In this document: positions 51,351-59,004 of the stretch, one piece after another
How the letters are laid out: the number at the start of each line of letters is the position of its first letter
How positions within the stretch are numbered: position 1 is the first letter of the stretch
Source of the DNA: Aureimonas sp. AU20
Lineage (GTDB): Bacteria > Pseudomonadota > Alphaproteobacteria > Rhizobiales > Rhizobiaceae
Direction of reading: 5' to 3'
Length of the DNA: 64,000 bases
Assembly (NCBI RefSeq): GCF_001442755.1
Contig: NZ_CP006370.1
Coordinates: forward strand, 124,001-188,000
Made by a program: the position numbers and the translations under genes
The notes under the pieces: model-generated
Database searches by the model: none
What the model was told of the DNA's origin: nothing
What the model saw: the letters and a program-made list of their open reading frames with translations, nothing else

Positions 51351-52313
51351 TCACCCTTTCGCAGCCTCTTCCAGAACCGCTTCGGCCGTGCGCGGGTCGG
51401 TCGCCAGGGCCGAGATCAGGCCGGAGCGGGCCGCGCCCAGAATCGCCGCGGCCTTCGCCTCGCCCACCGCGACGCCGATCACCAGCGGCGTGCGGCGCAG
51501 CTGCTCGGCCGACATGGCGATCATCCGCCCCTCGCCCTCCCAGTCCGTCACGCTGCCGTCCCGCCGGACATAGTGGCGCAGGACGTCCCCCACCGCGTCG
51601 CGAAGCGCGCGCTCTCCGGGGGTCGCGGCCGTTTCGTCCGGCGAGTTGGTGGCCGGCGAATGGATGGAATGCGGCAGGCCGATGCCGACCACGGCCGCCG
51701 CCGTGCGCTCCCAGAGCGAGACGCTTCCGGCGATCGTCGGATCGGCCAGGAAGGCCTCCCGCGCCCCGGCCGAGGGCAGGTAGGGCGCATGCAGGAAATG
51801 CGGCGCGCCGCCCATGGTCTCGGCCGCAAGCCGCGCGAATTCGTTGATCTGGAAATGCGGGGCGTGCTGCTGCATGCCGCCCGTGGCGGGCACGGTGAGA
51901 ATGCCGGGAATCGCCGGCAGGCCGGTTTCCACCACGGCGCGAATCGCCCGCCCCCAGCCGATCGCGACCACAGAGCCGGCCCGCAGGCCGCAACTCAGCA
52001 GCATCTGTCCGACGGGCGCGGCCAGCGCGCCCGAGCTCGGCCCAGGCGGCACCTCCACCACGGCGGCCTGCTTCAGTCCCAGCCTTTCGACGAGGTCCCG
52101 CCCCAGCGCGTCGGGCGAAACGAGATCGCGCACCTCGATGCGCACGATCCCCTCCGCGCGCGCGCGTTGCAGAAGCCGGGAGATCGTCGCGGTCGAGAGG
52201 CCGAGGCGCTTGGCGATGTCCACCTGGCTCAGCTCGGACTCGTAATGCAGCTTGGCGACCGTGTGGATCAGAGCCCGCGACGCGGTTTGGTCGGACGAAG
52301 GTGAAGAAGCCAG
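51351..52313 (-). CDS. SorC/DeoR-type sugar-binding transcriptional regulator
   Basis: About 320 residues: N-terminal helix-turn-helix (KLHYESELSQVDIAKRLGLS then TATISRLLQRARAEGIV) and a C-terminal sugar-phosphate-binding domain of the SorC family (AVVEVPPGPS; VAIGWGRAIRAVV; TPLVIGVAVGEAKAAAILGA). The first standard start (GTG at 52223) would cut off half of the helix-turn-helix, so translation must begin upstream. The in-frame CTG at 52313, with AAAGGA eight bases before it, is my choice; an in-frame stop lies just beyond. Likely senses a phosphorylated sugar from the neighbouring aldolase/kinase route. Confidence 0.82.
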   Translation of the reverse strand: MASSPSSDQTASRALIHTVAKLHYESELSQVDIAKRLGLSTATISRLLQRARAEGIVRIEVRDLVSPDALGRDLVERLGLKQAAVVEVPPGPSSGALAAPVGQMLLSCGLRAGSVVAIGWGRAIRAVVETGLPAIPGILTVPATGGMQQHAPHFQINEFARLAAETMGGAPHFLHAPYLPSAGAREAFLADPTIAGSVSLWERTAAAVVGIGLPHSIHSPATNSPDETAATPGERALRDAVGDVLRHYVRRDGSVTDWEGEGRMIAMSAEQLRRTPLVIGVAVGEAKAAAILGAARSGLISALATDPRTAEAVLEEAAKG

Positions 52314-52442
52314 CTTGCAATTCCTTTCAGCAATATGTTACCGAGCTATATCAGCGAATGGAAACATGCAAGCGACCGGGCCGCAACCCGCCTTTCCGGC
52401 GGGCCACCGAACCCTGGCGCATCCTTGGGAGGAGGACTTCGC

Positions 52443-53357
52443 ATGGCACGGATGACCACGGCGGAACTGCGCGGCTATCACCAGATCTGCGGACCGGACG
52501 GGGCGATGATGGTCATCGCCTGCGACCAGCGGGGCGGCATGCGCACCCTCCTGGCCAGCGACCCGGCCGAGCAGGCCAAGATCGGCAACGACGTTCTGGG
52601 CCTCACCAAGGCCGACATCACCCGCCATCTCGCCAGCCAAGCGAGCTGCGTCCTGGTCGACCCGATCTGCGCGGTGCCGCAGCTGGTGGACGACGCGGTG
52701 CTGGAGCGCGGCACCGCGCTTCTGATCGGCCTCGACGCTTCGGGCTGGGACACCTCGCCCGAGGGCTACCGCCTGTCGAAGCTGGTGGACGGCGTCGATG
52801 CCCGGCGGGTGCGCGCGCTTGGCGGCACGGGCGGCAAGATCATGGTCTATCTGCGCTCCGACACGCCGGCCGCCAACACGCACAATATCGACATTCTGGA
52901 ACGGGTGATCGCCGATTTCGCCCGCGAGGACCTTCTCCTCGTGGTGGAGTTCCTGACCTACGCGCTGGAGGGCGAGAGCCCGGAGGCCTACAAGGCCAAG
53001 ATCCCCGAGCTGATCCAGGGCGGCACGCGGATCTGCCTCGATCTCGGCTCGAAGGTCCTCAAGCTTCCCTATCCCGGCTCGCCCGAATCCTGCGCCGCCG
53101 TCACGAAAATGTCGGGCGACGTGCCCTGGGCGGTGCTGTCGGCGGGCGTCGATCACGAGACCTTCCTCGGCCAGGTGGAGATCGCCATGGCGAACGGCGC
53201 TTCGGGCGTCATCGCCGGGCGCTCGCTCTGGAAGGACTGCATCTCGCTCGACCGCACGGAGACGCGCAAGCGGCTGGAAAGCGTCGCCGTTCCCCGGCTT
53301 CGCGAGATCCAGGCGGTGATCGCCCGCCACCGCGCCCCGGCCGCCAAGGTGGCCTGA
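52443..53357 (+). CDS. LacD/YihT-type class I aldolase
   Basis: A 304-residue TIM-barrel aldolase related to tagatose 1,6-bisphosphate aldolase (LacD) and sulfofructose-phosphate aldolase (YihT). Motifs are ACDQRGGMRTLL, ASCVLVDPICAVPQL, the strand GGTGGKIMVYLRSD with the probable Schiff-base Lys, VVEFLTYALEGE, LDLGSKVLKLPYPGS and SGVIAGRSLWKD phosphate site. GGGAGGAGG precedes the ATG. It is divergent from the SorC regulator and five bases before the ROK/P-loop fusion gene, so it probably cleaves the bisphosphorylated ketose that system makes. Confidence 0.87.
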   Translation: MARMTTAELRGYHQICGPDGAMMVIACDQRGGMRTLLASDPAEQAKIGNDVLGLTKADITRHLASQASCVLVDPICAVPQLVDDAVLERGTALLIGLDASGWDTSPEGYRLSKLVDGVDARRVRALGGTGGKIMVYLRSDTPAANTHNIDILERVIADFAREDLLLVVEFLTYALEGESPEAYKAKIPELIQGGTRICLDLGSKVLKLPYPGSPESCAAVTKMSGDVPWAVLSAGVDHETFLGQVEIAMANGASGVIAGRSLWKDCISLDRTETRKRLESVAVPRLREIQAVIARHRAPAAKVA

Positions 53358-53362
53358 ACGCC

Positions 53363-54796
53363 ATGGCGGGGCGGAACGCCATCGGCATCGACATCGGCGG
53401 CACGCACATCCGCGCCGCCCGCGTTTCGCCCGAGGGCGAAATCCTCGAAAGGGCGCGCGTTGCGAGCGCGCCCGATCCGCAGGTCGTGCTCGGGCGGATC
53501 GAGACGCTGGTGGCCGAGCTCGACGACGGCAGCGTCTCAGCTCTCGGCCTCGGCGTGCCGGGCCGCGTGGATTTCGCCGCGCGGCGCGTTCTCTCCGGCG
53601 GCTATGTCGATCTCTCCGGCCTTCCCCTCGCCGACCATCTTGAAGCCCGCTTCGGCTGGCCAGTGGTGGTGGACAACGACTGCTCCATGGCGCTGGTGGC
53701 GGAAACCCGCGTCGGCGCCGCCAAGGGCGCCGAGAATGTCGTGATGCTGACGATCGGCACCGGCATCGGCGGCGCGATCCTGGAGCGCGGGGCGATCCTT
53801 CGCTCGCGCGGCACGGCCGGTCAGCTCGGCCATCTCAATGTCGATCCCGCCGGCGAGCCCTGCCTTTGCGGCAAGCGCGGCTGCGTGGAAACGGTGAGTT
53901 CGGGCACCGCGCTCGGCCGCCATATCGCTCGCGCCGGCCTGCCCCAGACGACCACGGCCGCCGAGTTGCTTCAGCGCCGCGGCGAGGACGACGAGACGGC
54001 GCGCGCCGTGCTGCACGCCTGGGCCGCGCCGCTGCGCATCGCGGTGGACGATCTCGTGGCGGTTCTCGATCCCGACCTCGTGCTTCTGGGCGGGGGCCTC
54101 GGCGAAGCCGCCTTCGCGGCCCTGGCCGGCATCGAAAAGCAGGCCTCCTGGTACGACAGCCCCGTTGCCCCCGCGCGGCTGGGCGACGATGCGGGCGTGA
54201 TCGGCGCGGCTCTGGCCGCGCTTCCCGCGCGCGCGGCGTCCAAGCGCCTCGTGCTCGTCAACGGCGTTCCGGCCAGCGGCAAGAGCGGCGTGGCGCGGGC
54301 GCTGTCGGACGCGACGGGCTGGCCGATCCTTTCGCTCGACACGATCAAGAACCCGTTCCTCACCGAGATCGAAGGCGTCGATCGTCCCTTCAATCGCAAG
54401 CTCGGCCGCGCCAGCCTGCGCGCCATGTTCGCCCTGGCGCGGGAAGCGCCGGCGGGCACGACCTTGATCCTCGATGCCTGGTTCGGCTTCCAGCCCGCCG
54501 AGTTTCTGGCCGAACTCCTCGGCGAAGCGGGCATCGACACGGTTGCCGAACTCTGGTGCTCGGCCCCGCCCGAGCTCATCGGCGCGCGGTACGGCGCACG
54601 CGTGAATGAGCGCCCGCCCGGCCATCCCGGTCTCGACTACGTGCCCGAACTCGTAGCCCTCGCCGCAAGGGCGCGCCCGCTCGATCTCGGCCCCCGGCTC
54701 GATGTGGACACGACGGAGCGGTTCGACCTGATGCAAACGCGGCATTGGCTTGCGTCCGCTCTGGCCGACAAAGCGCCGGCCAGTCTGGCGGCCTAG
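53363..54796 (+). CDS. ROK family kinase fused to a P-loop kinase-like domain
   Basis: A 477-residue two-domain protein. Residues 1-288 are a complete ROK sugar kinase: DIGGT (10-14), VDNDC with catalytic Asp106, GTGIGGA loop, and zinc motif His157, Cys167, Cys169, Cys174. Residues 294-470 form a separate P-loop domain of the AAA_33/zeta-toxin/chloramphenicol-phosphotransferase kind: Walker A GVPASGKS (301-308), LSLDTIKNPF, TLILDAWFG and an Arg-rich lid region (RYGARVNERPPGHPG). This architecture is unusual. It follows the aldolase by five bases and is closed by a terminator. Confidence 0.9.
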   Translation: MAGRNAIGIDIGGTHIRAARVSPEGEILERARVASAPDPQVVLGRIETLVAELDDGSVSALGLGVPGRVDFAARRVLSGGYVDLSGLPLADHLEARFGWPVVVDNDCSMALVAETRVGAAKGAENVVMLTIGTGIGGAILERGAILRSRGTAGQLGHLNVDPAGEPCLCGKRGCVETVSSGTALGRHIARAGLPQTTTAAELLQRRGEDDETARAVLHAWAAPLRIAVDDLVAVLDPDLVLLGGGLGEAAFAALAGIEKQASWYDSPVAPARLGDDAGVIGAALAALPARAASKRLVLVNGVPASGKSGVARALSDATGWPILSLDTIKNPFLTEIEGVDRPFNRKLGRASLRAMFALAREAPAGTTLILDAWFGFQPAEFLAELLGEAGIDTVAELWCSAPPELIGARYGARVNERPPGHPGLDYVPELVALAARARPLDLGPRLDVDTTERFDLMQTRHWLASALADKAPASLAA

Positions 54797-54918
54797 AGGC
54801 AGGCGGCATTCGCCGGCATATCGGGAAGGAGGCAGGCCGAAAGCCCCTCCTCCGTCTATGGAGTTCGTTCGTCGGCGCCCTACGTGTCGCCGATCTCGAA
54901 AGCCCATCTGCAAGGCTT

Positions 54919-54948
54919 AAGGACGGGTGCGCCGCAGCGCCCGTCCTT
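54919..54948 (+). terminator. Rho-independent terminator
   Basis: AAGGACGGG/CCCGTCCTT stem with a 12-nt loop, followed by TTGCTTCTTCTCTTC. Ends the aldolase/ROK-fusion transcript. Confidence 0.75.
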
Positions 54949-55030
54949 TGCTTCTTCTCTTCGCCTCGCGCCACCGTTTCGAACGTTTCCGCGTCCGAAG
55001 GGTTGTAGGGGGGTAAGATGGGAGGTTCGA

Positions 55031-55273
55031 ATGGATATGACCGACAGCGAACGCGAGTTCTGGCGCGGCATGCGTGCCCTGACCATGACGACCGAAGGGC
55101 ACGAGGCGTTCGTGGGCCTCGACCCCGGCGAGAGCGAAACCTTTCTGGACCTTACCCGGCGCAACGAGTCCGGCGAGGACATGAACGGTTCGCAACTCTA
55201 TCTCACGCTGCGCGAGAAGCACGAGGCGGCGCGACAGGCCATCGTCAAAGGCGAGGCGGAACTCGACGCCTGA
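55031..55273 (+). CDS. small hypothetical protein
   Basis: An 80-residue acidic protein (MDMTDSEREFWRGMRALTMT...), predicted helical with DPGESETFLDLTRRNESGED in the middle and LREKHEAARQAIVKGEAEL at the end. No domain recognised. GGGAGG seven bases before the ATG makes the start convincing; the frame continues upstream through the terminator and that part is not coding. Confidence 0.7.
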   Translation: MDMTDSEREFWRGMRALTMTTEGHEAFVGLDPGESETFLDLTRRNESGEDMNGSQLYLTLREKHEAARQAIVKGEAELDA

Positions 55274-55460
55274 GGGCTGGTCCGGCGACACGGTTGCGCC
55301 GTGTCTCCGCGGCTACCGGCCGTTGCCTAACTCCAGATGGTCAGCGCTCTAGATCGCGCGACGACACGATAGCCGGAACACTTCTAGCCGAGACGAATTG
55401 TCGAGTTCCCGTCGGCATCTTGGTTAAAGAGCCTACCTCAGCAGCTTCGTGGCACTCGTA

Positions 55461-55661
55461 TCAAACGGCTCGGCGCCAGTTGGGCGCGGCGACGTCGTCA
55501 AAGCCCTGATGCCAGGCGATGCCGTCCGCGCTGCCGGAACGATAGGGGTTGTCATGCCGGTTCATGTTCTTCTCGGCGGCCGTACGGCCTTCGAGTTGAA
55601 CGCTCTCGTTGCGGGTCATCGGATTGCCGCCGGGAGCGGTCGAAGCGCGGGGCTGAAGCAA
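55461..55661 (-). CDS. small RMF-like hypothetical protein
   Basis: A 66-residue protein whose C-terminal part NPYRSGSADGIAWHQGFDDV resembles the ribosome modulation factor core (NP-Y-x-x-G-x-x-x-G....W..G..D). It would bind ribosomes or RNA if the likeness is real. The TTG at 55661 is chosen because GAGGAGG lies five bases before it; the ATG at 55727 upstream has no ribosome binding site. Tentative. Confidence 0.5.
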   Translation of the reverse strand: MLQPRASTAPGGNPMTRNESVQLEGRTAAEKNMNRHDNPYRSGSADGIAWHQGFDDVAAPNWRRAV

Positions 55662-55968
55662 AGCGTCCTCCTCTTGATCTTTGACGATAAGTCTTGCTCG
55701 CAAATCTTGATCAGACCTGAAGGGCATTTGGTGCGCTGCGCTCGGTTAATCCCTTCAACTTCGCAGTCACATCCGAAACATTGCTTTGCAAAATCATTCG
55801 GCAGCATTCCGCAAGCTTGAACGGACCCGGCCGGGCGCCGGCGCCCATCCCGTCGAAATTGACGGTTTCGCCGGCGCGCAACGGCAGATTTCCAGCTCCT
55901 CCGCAAGGCCTCGCCCCGAGGACATGCGCCAGCGCGGGTTCGTCGCGTTCGCCTCGATCAGTGATGCA

Positions 55969-57069
55969 TCACGACGCTATGCGCTCTGGCGCCCTCGCGT
56001 CCTCGGGAAGCCAGGAGCGGTAGAGCGGATGATCGGCGGTGATGGGAAGCACCGTCGGCTGCCCGCTTCGCTGCGAGGCGTAGGCGGCGGTCACGAGTTC
56101 GAGCGAGTTGCGCGCGTCCTGCAGGGTCACGGGCGGTTCCGCACCGGAGAGGATCGCCGTGTGGAAGAGCTCGAACTGCCGGGTATAGCCGTCCTCCCGC
56201 CCCTCGTAGCCCGCCAGCGCGGCGTCGACGCGCGCCTGATGCTCGGGCGTTCCCGCCACGAAGCTCCAGGGATCGCGCCCCATCGTGTAGGGCTCCAGAA
56301 TGCTTTCGGCGACGAGGTCGTGGAAGCAGAAGCGCAGGCGCGAGATTTCCCGCCGCGAGCCGAGCGTCATGGAAAGGCTCGCCAGCGAGCCGTTCTTCAT
56401 GCGCACGGAAAGCGCGGCCGTGTCCTCCACCTCGATCGGGTTCACCAGCGTCGCGCCATAGGCGAAGACATCGGCGCAGTCGCCATGGACGTAGTTGAGC
56501 ATGTCATGCGCGTGGATGGCATGGCCGAGCAGGCCGCCGCCCAGCTCCGACCGCCACTTGCCGCGCCAGGGCACCTCGTAGTAGTCCCGCCCGCGCCACC
56601 AATGCGTCTCGATCGTGGTGAGGAAGGGCCGGCCCGTCAGCCCCTTCTCGATCAGAAGCTTCAGCTTCTGAAGGCCCGTGCCGTAGCGATACTGGAAGAT
56701 CGGCATGAGCTTGGGGCCGTTCGCGCGCGCGACGATGGCGGCCATCTCGTCCACCTCCGCGACGGAGCCGAAGAGCGGCTTCTCGCAGACGACGTGCTTG
56801 CCCGCCTCGATCGCCCGGCGGCACAAGTCGAAATGCGAATCCGGCGGCGTGCAGATGTCGATGATGTCGAGATCGTCGCGCCGCAGAAGCGTCTCGACAT
56901 CCTGCGTGTAGTCGGCAATCTCGTATTTCGCGCAGAGATCGCGGCCGCGTCCTTCGTCCAGCGAGCACAGGACGGGCACCTCGAACAGGTCCTTGTTCCA
57001 GCCGTAGCCGGCCAGATGCCGTTCGGCGATCCCAGCTCCGACGACGCCGACGCGCAGTTTCCGGGTCAT
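55969..57069 (-). CDS. Gfo/Idh/MocA family oxidoreductase
   Basis: A 366-residue dehydrogenase: Rossmann motif GVVGAGIAERH (8-18), CTPPDSHFD, EKPLFGSVAEVDEM with catalytic Lys, and the C-terminal substrate domain with GGGLLGHAIHAHDMLNYV (His/Asp). The start at 57069 has AAGGAGG eight bases upstream. It is 14 bases downstream of a second Gfo/Idh gene; paired members commonly act on consecutive or stereochemically opposite sugar oxidations. Substrate unknown. Confidence 0.92.
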   Translation of the reverse strand: MTRKLRVGVVGAGIAERHLAGYGWNKDLFEVPVLCSLDEGRGRDLCAKYEIADYTQDVETLLRRDDLDIIDICTPPDSHFDLCRRAIEAGKHVVCEKPLFGSVAEVDEMAAIVARANGPKLMPIFQYRYGTGLQKLKLLIEKGLTGRPFLTTIETHWWRGRDYYEVPWRGKWRSELGGGLLGHAIHAHDMLNYVHGDCADVFAYGATLVNPIEVEDTAALSVRMKNGSLASLSMTLGSRREISRLRFCFHDLVAESILEPYTMGRDPWSFVAGTPEHQARVDAALAGYEGREDGYTRQFELFHTAILSGAEPPVTLQDARNSLELVTAAYASQRSGQPTVLPITADHPLYRSWLPEDARAPERIAS

Positions 57070-57083
57070 GTCCCGCCCCTCCT

Positions 57084-58094
57084 TCAACGATTGCCGATGC
57101 GCACGGCCTTCGCCTGCGCTTCCAGCGACAGGCGGCAGACCTCGTAGACATGGGCCTGCGGCATGGCCGTCTCGGTGCGCGCGCGCACGTCTTCAGCAAA
57201 GGCCTCGAAGTAGATCAGCTTTTCCGCGCTGCAGTCGATGTGCGTGTTGGTCGTGCCGTTCACGAGGAAGAGGTGGTCCTTCCCCGGTCGGCCCGAAATG
57301 TCGATATATTTGCGAAGCTCGATATAGCCTTCGGTGCCAAGAATCGTCAGCCGCCCGTCGCCCCAAGTGCCGAGCGCGTCGGGCGTGTACCAGTCCACCC
57401 GCACGAAGCCCGACGCCTTGTCGGAGCGCAGCGTGATGTCGCCATAGTCCTCGAAGCGCGGGCGGTCGGGCATGGCGAAATTGCCGATCGTGCTCGCCAC
57501 CACCTCGGCCGTGTCCGAGCCGGTGTAGAACAGGAACTGGTCGATCTGGTGCGAGGCGATGTCCACGATGATGCCGCCGAACCGGTCGGGATCGAAGAAC
57601 CAGTCCGGCCGCGTGGCAAGCTGAAGCCGATGCGGCCCCATGCCCATGGTCTGCACCACTTGGCCGATGGCCCCCTCGCGCACGAGCTGCCCGGCCTTGA
57701 CGGCGGAGCGCACGCTGTGGCGCTCGGTGAAGCAGACCGAGAAGATGCGCCCGGTGCGCTCGGCCGTGCGTCGCACCTCGTCCAGCTGGGCGAAGGTGGT
57801 GACGCCGGGCTTGTCGGTCATCACGTCCTTGCCCGCCTCCATGGCGCGCACGGCAAGGCCTGCCCGGTCGCAAGGGATGGCGGCGATGCAGATGATGTCG
57901 ATCGTGGGATCGGCCAAGAGCGTCTCGCGGTCCACCTTCGGGGCGTCGGGATAGTCGGCCTCGATCGCCGCCAGGACGCCTGGCGCGGTGGTCTTGGGGC
58001 AGTAGCCGGCGAACTCGCAGCCCGCCGCGATCAGGCCCTTGATGTGATCGAAAATATGCCCGTGGTCGATGCCAATGGCTGCGAATCTCAGCAT
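57084..58094 (-). CDS. Gfo/Idh/MocA family oxidoreductase
   Basis: A 336-residue protein of the same superfamily but a different branch: FAAIGIDHGHIFDHI replaces the canonical GxGxxG (the second and third glycines are absent), DKPGVTTFAQLDEV carries the catalytic Lys, and GGIIVDIASHQIDQFLFY is the active-site segment. The weakened nucleotide motif may mean altered cofactor handling. First gene of the two-gene Gfo/Idh operon. Confidence 0.9.
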   Translation of the reverse strand: MLRFAAIGIDHGHIFDHIKGLIAAGCEFAGYCPKTTAPGVLAAIEADYPDAPKVDRETLLADPTIDIICIAAIPCDRAGLAVRAMEAGKDVMTDKPGVTTFAQLDEVRRTAERTGRIFSVCFTERHSVRSAVKAGQLVREGAIGQVVQTMGMGPHRLQLATRPDWFFDPDRFGGIIVDIASHQIDQFLFYTGSDTAEVVASTIGNFAMPDRPRFEDYGDITLRSDKASGFVRVDWYTPDALGTWGDGRLTILGTEGYIELRKYIDISGRPGKDHLFLVNGTTNTHIDCSAEKLIYFEAFAEDVRARTETAMPQAHVYEVCRLSLEAQAKAVRIGNR

Positions 58095-58354
58095 GTCCGA
58101 CTGCCCCTCCCGTCACGGATCGCCGCGCAAATGCTCCCAGTGCGCGACCCCGGTCAGACCCGATACAGGGAGGGAGTGCTTGTCAAGGCGCCGCCGGGCG
58201 GGCTTTCGGACAGTTTACCGAACGACATCCGGAACGAGCCAGAACGCTGGTAAGACCAGAGACGCGCGTCCTACAGCGCGATGAAGCCGAGCCGCTTCGC
58301 GCCACCGAGAGCAGCGGCCGTCACATCCATATGCAAGCCGGCGCCGCGTCGCGC

Positions 58355-58804
58355 CTATGGCGTCTTGGCGGCTTCGTCCAGCAGCGCGGCGAAGGTGGCC
58401 TGGGCTTTGCCGGGGTGCTTCACGGCCCGCGCCGCGTCCAGCTTGGCGGGCTTGCCCACCACCACCAGCGCCACCATGCCCATGCCGTAATGCGGCGTAC
58501 ACTTGATGCCGTAGAGCCCCTCGGAGCCGACGGTCAGCGTGTAGGGCTTGTTGAAGCCGCTCTTGAAGGGCTCGACGCCCTCCGGCCAGATGTCCTTGAC
58601 GGACTCGGCGTTGTGGCCGGGCTGTGTCGGAACGAAGGTCACGGTGTCGCCGGGCTCGGCGCGCACGAAATCCGGCTCGAAGACCATCGAGCCCTTGGCG
58701 CCGACATTCAGCATCTTCACCACATGGTCCGCCGCCTCCGCGCCCGAGGCGAAAGCGAGGAGACCGGCGGCGAGGACGAGGCGAAGATGGGATCTGTTCA
58801 GCAT
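58355..58804 (-). CDS. pseudoazurin
   Basis: A 149-residue periplasmic blue copper protein with a signal peptide ([18 protein letters not shown]). The type 1 copper ligands are His64, Cys102, His105 and Met110, with exactly the spacing of characterised pseudoazurins. These usually donate electrons to nitrite or nitrous oxide reductase, but no denitrification gene is near; the neighbours are a GMC dehydrogenase and its subunit, for which it could be an electron acceptor. The hairpin at 58929 suggests its own promoter. The start at 58804 places the signal peptide correctly. Confidence 0.94.
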   Translation of the reverse strand: MLNRSHLRLVLAAGLLAFASGAEAADHVVKMLNVGAKGSMVFEPDFVRAEPGDTVTFVPTQPGHNAESVKDIWPEGVEPFKSGFNKPYTLTVGSEGLYGIKCTPHYGMGMVALVVVGKPAKLDAARAVKHPGKAQATFAALLDEAAKTP

Positions 58805-58928
58805 GTCGAGCCGTCCGCGTTGGATCAAGGGAAAGAAGGCGGGCGCATCCGGGGAGAAGGACGCCGGAGCTTGAAGCATTTCCCAGGCGAAGCGGACAGG
58901 CCTTGCCGGGACATTAAAGAGGCCGAGA

Positions 58929-58960
58929 GCCTTCGAACCGCCTCACGCCGGTTCGAAGGC
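58929..58960 (-). terminator. terminator of the GMC dehydrogenase operon
   Basis: Perfect 12-bp stem GCCTTCGAACCG/CGGTTCGAAGGC with an 8-nt loop, 45 bases after the stop at 59005; a short TCTTTAA tract follows. Confidence 0.65.
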
Positions 58961-59004
58961 CGGGGGATGAAGACCGGCGCGCGATCGGCACGCGCCGGCT
59001 GGCG

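Noticed and set aside
58355..58804. Evidence for denitrification
   Set aside because: Pseudoazurin alone does not show it; no nir, nor or nos gene is in the window.
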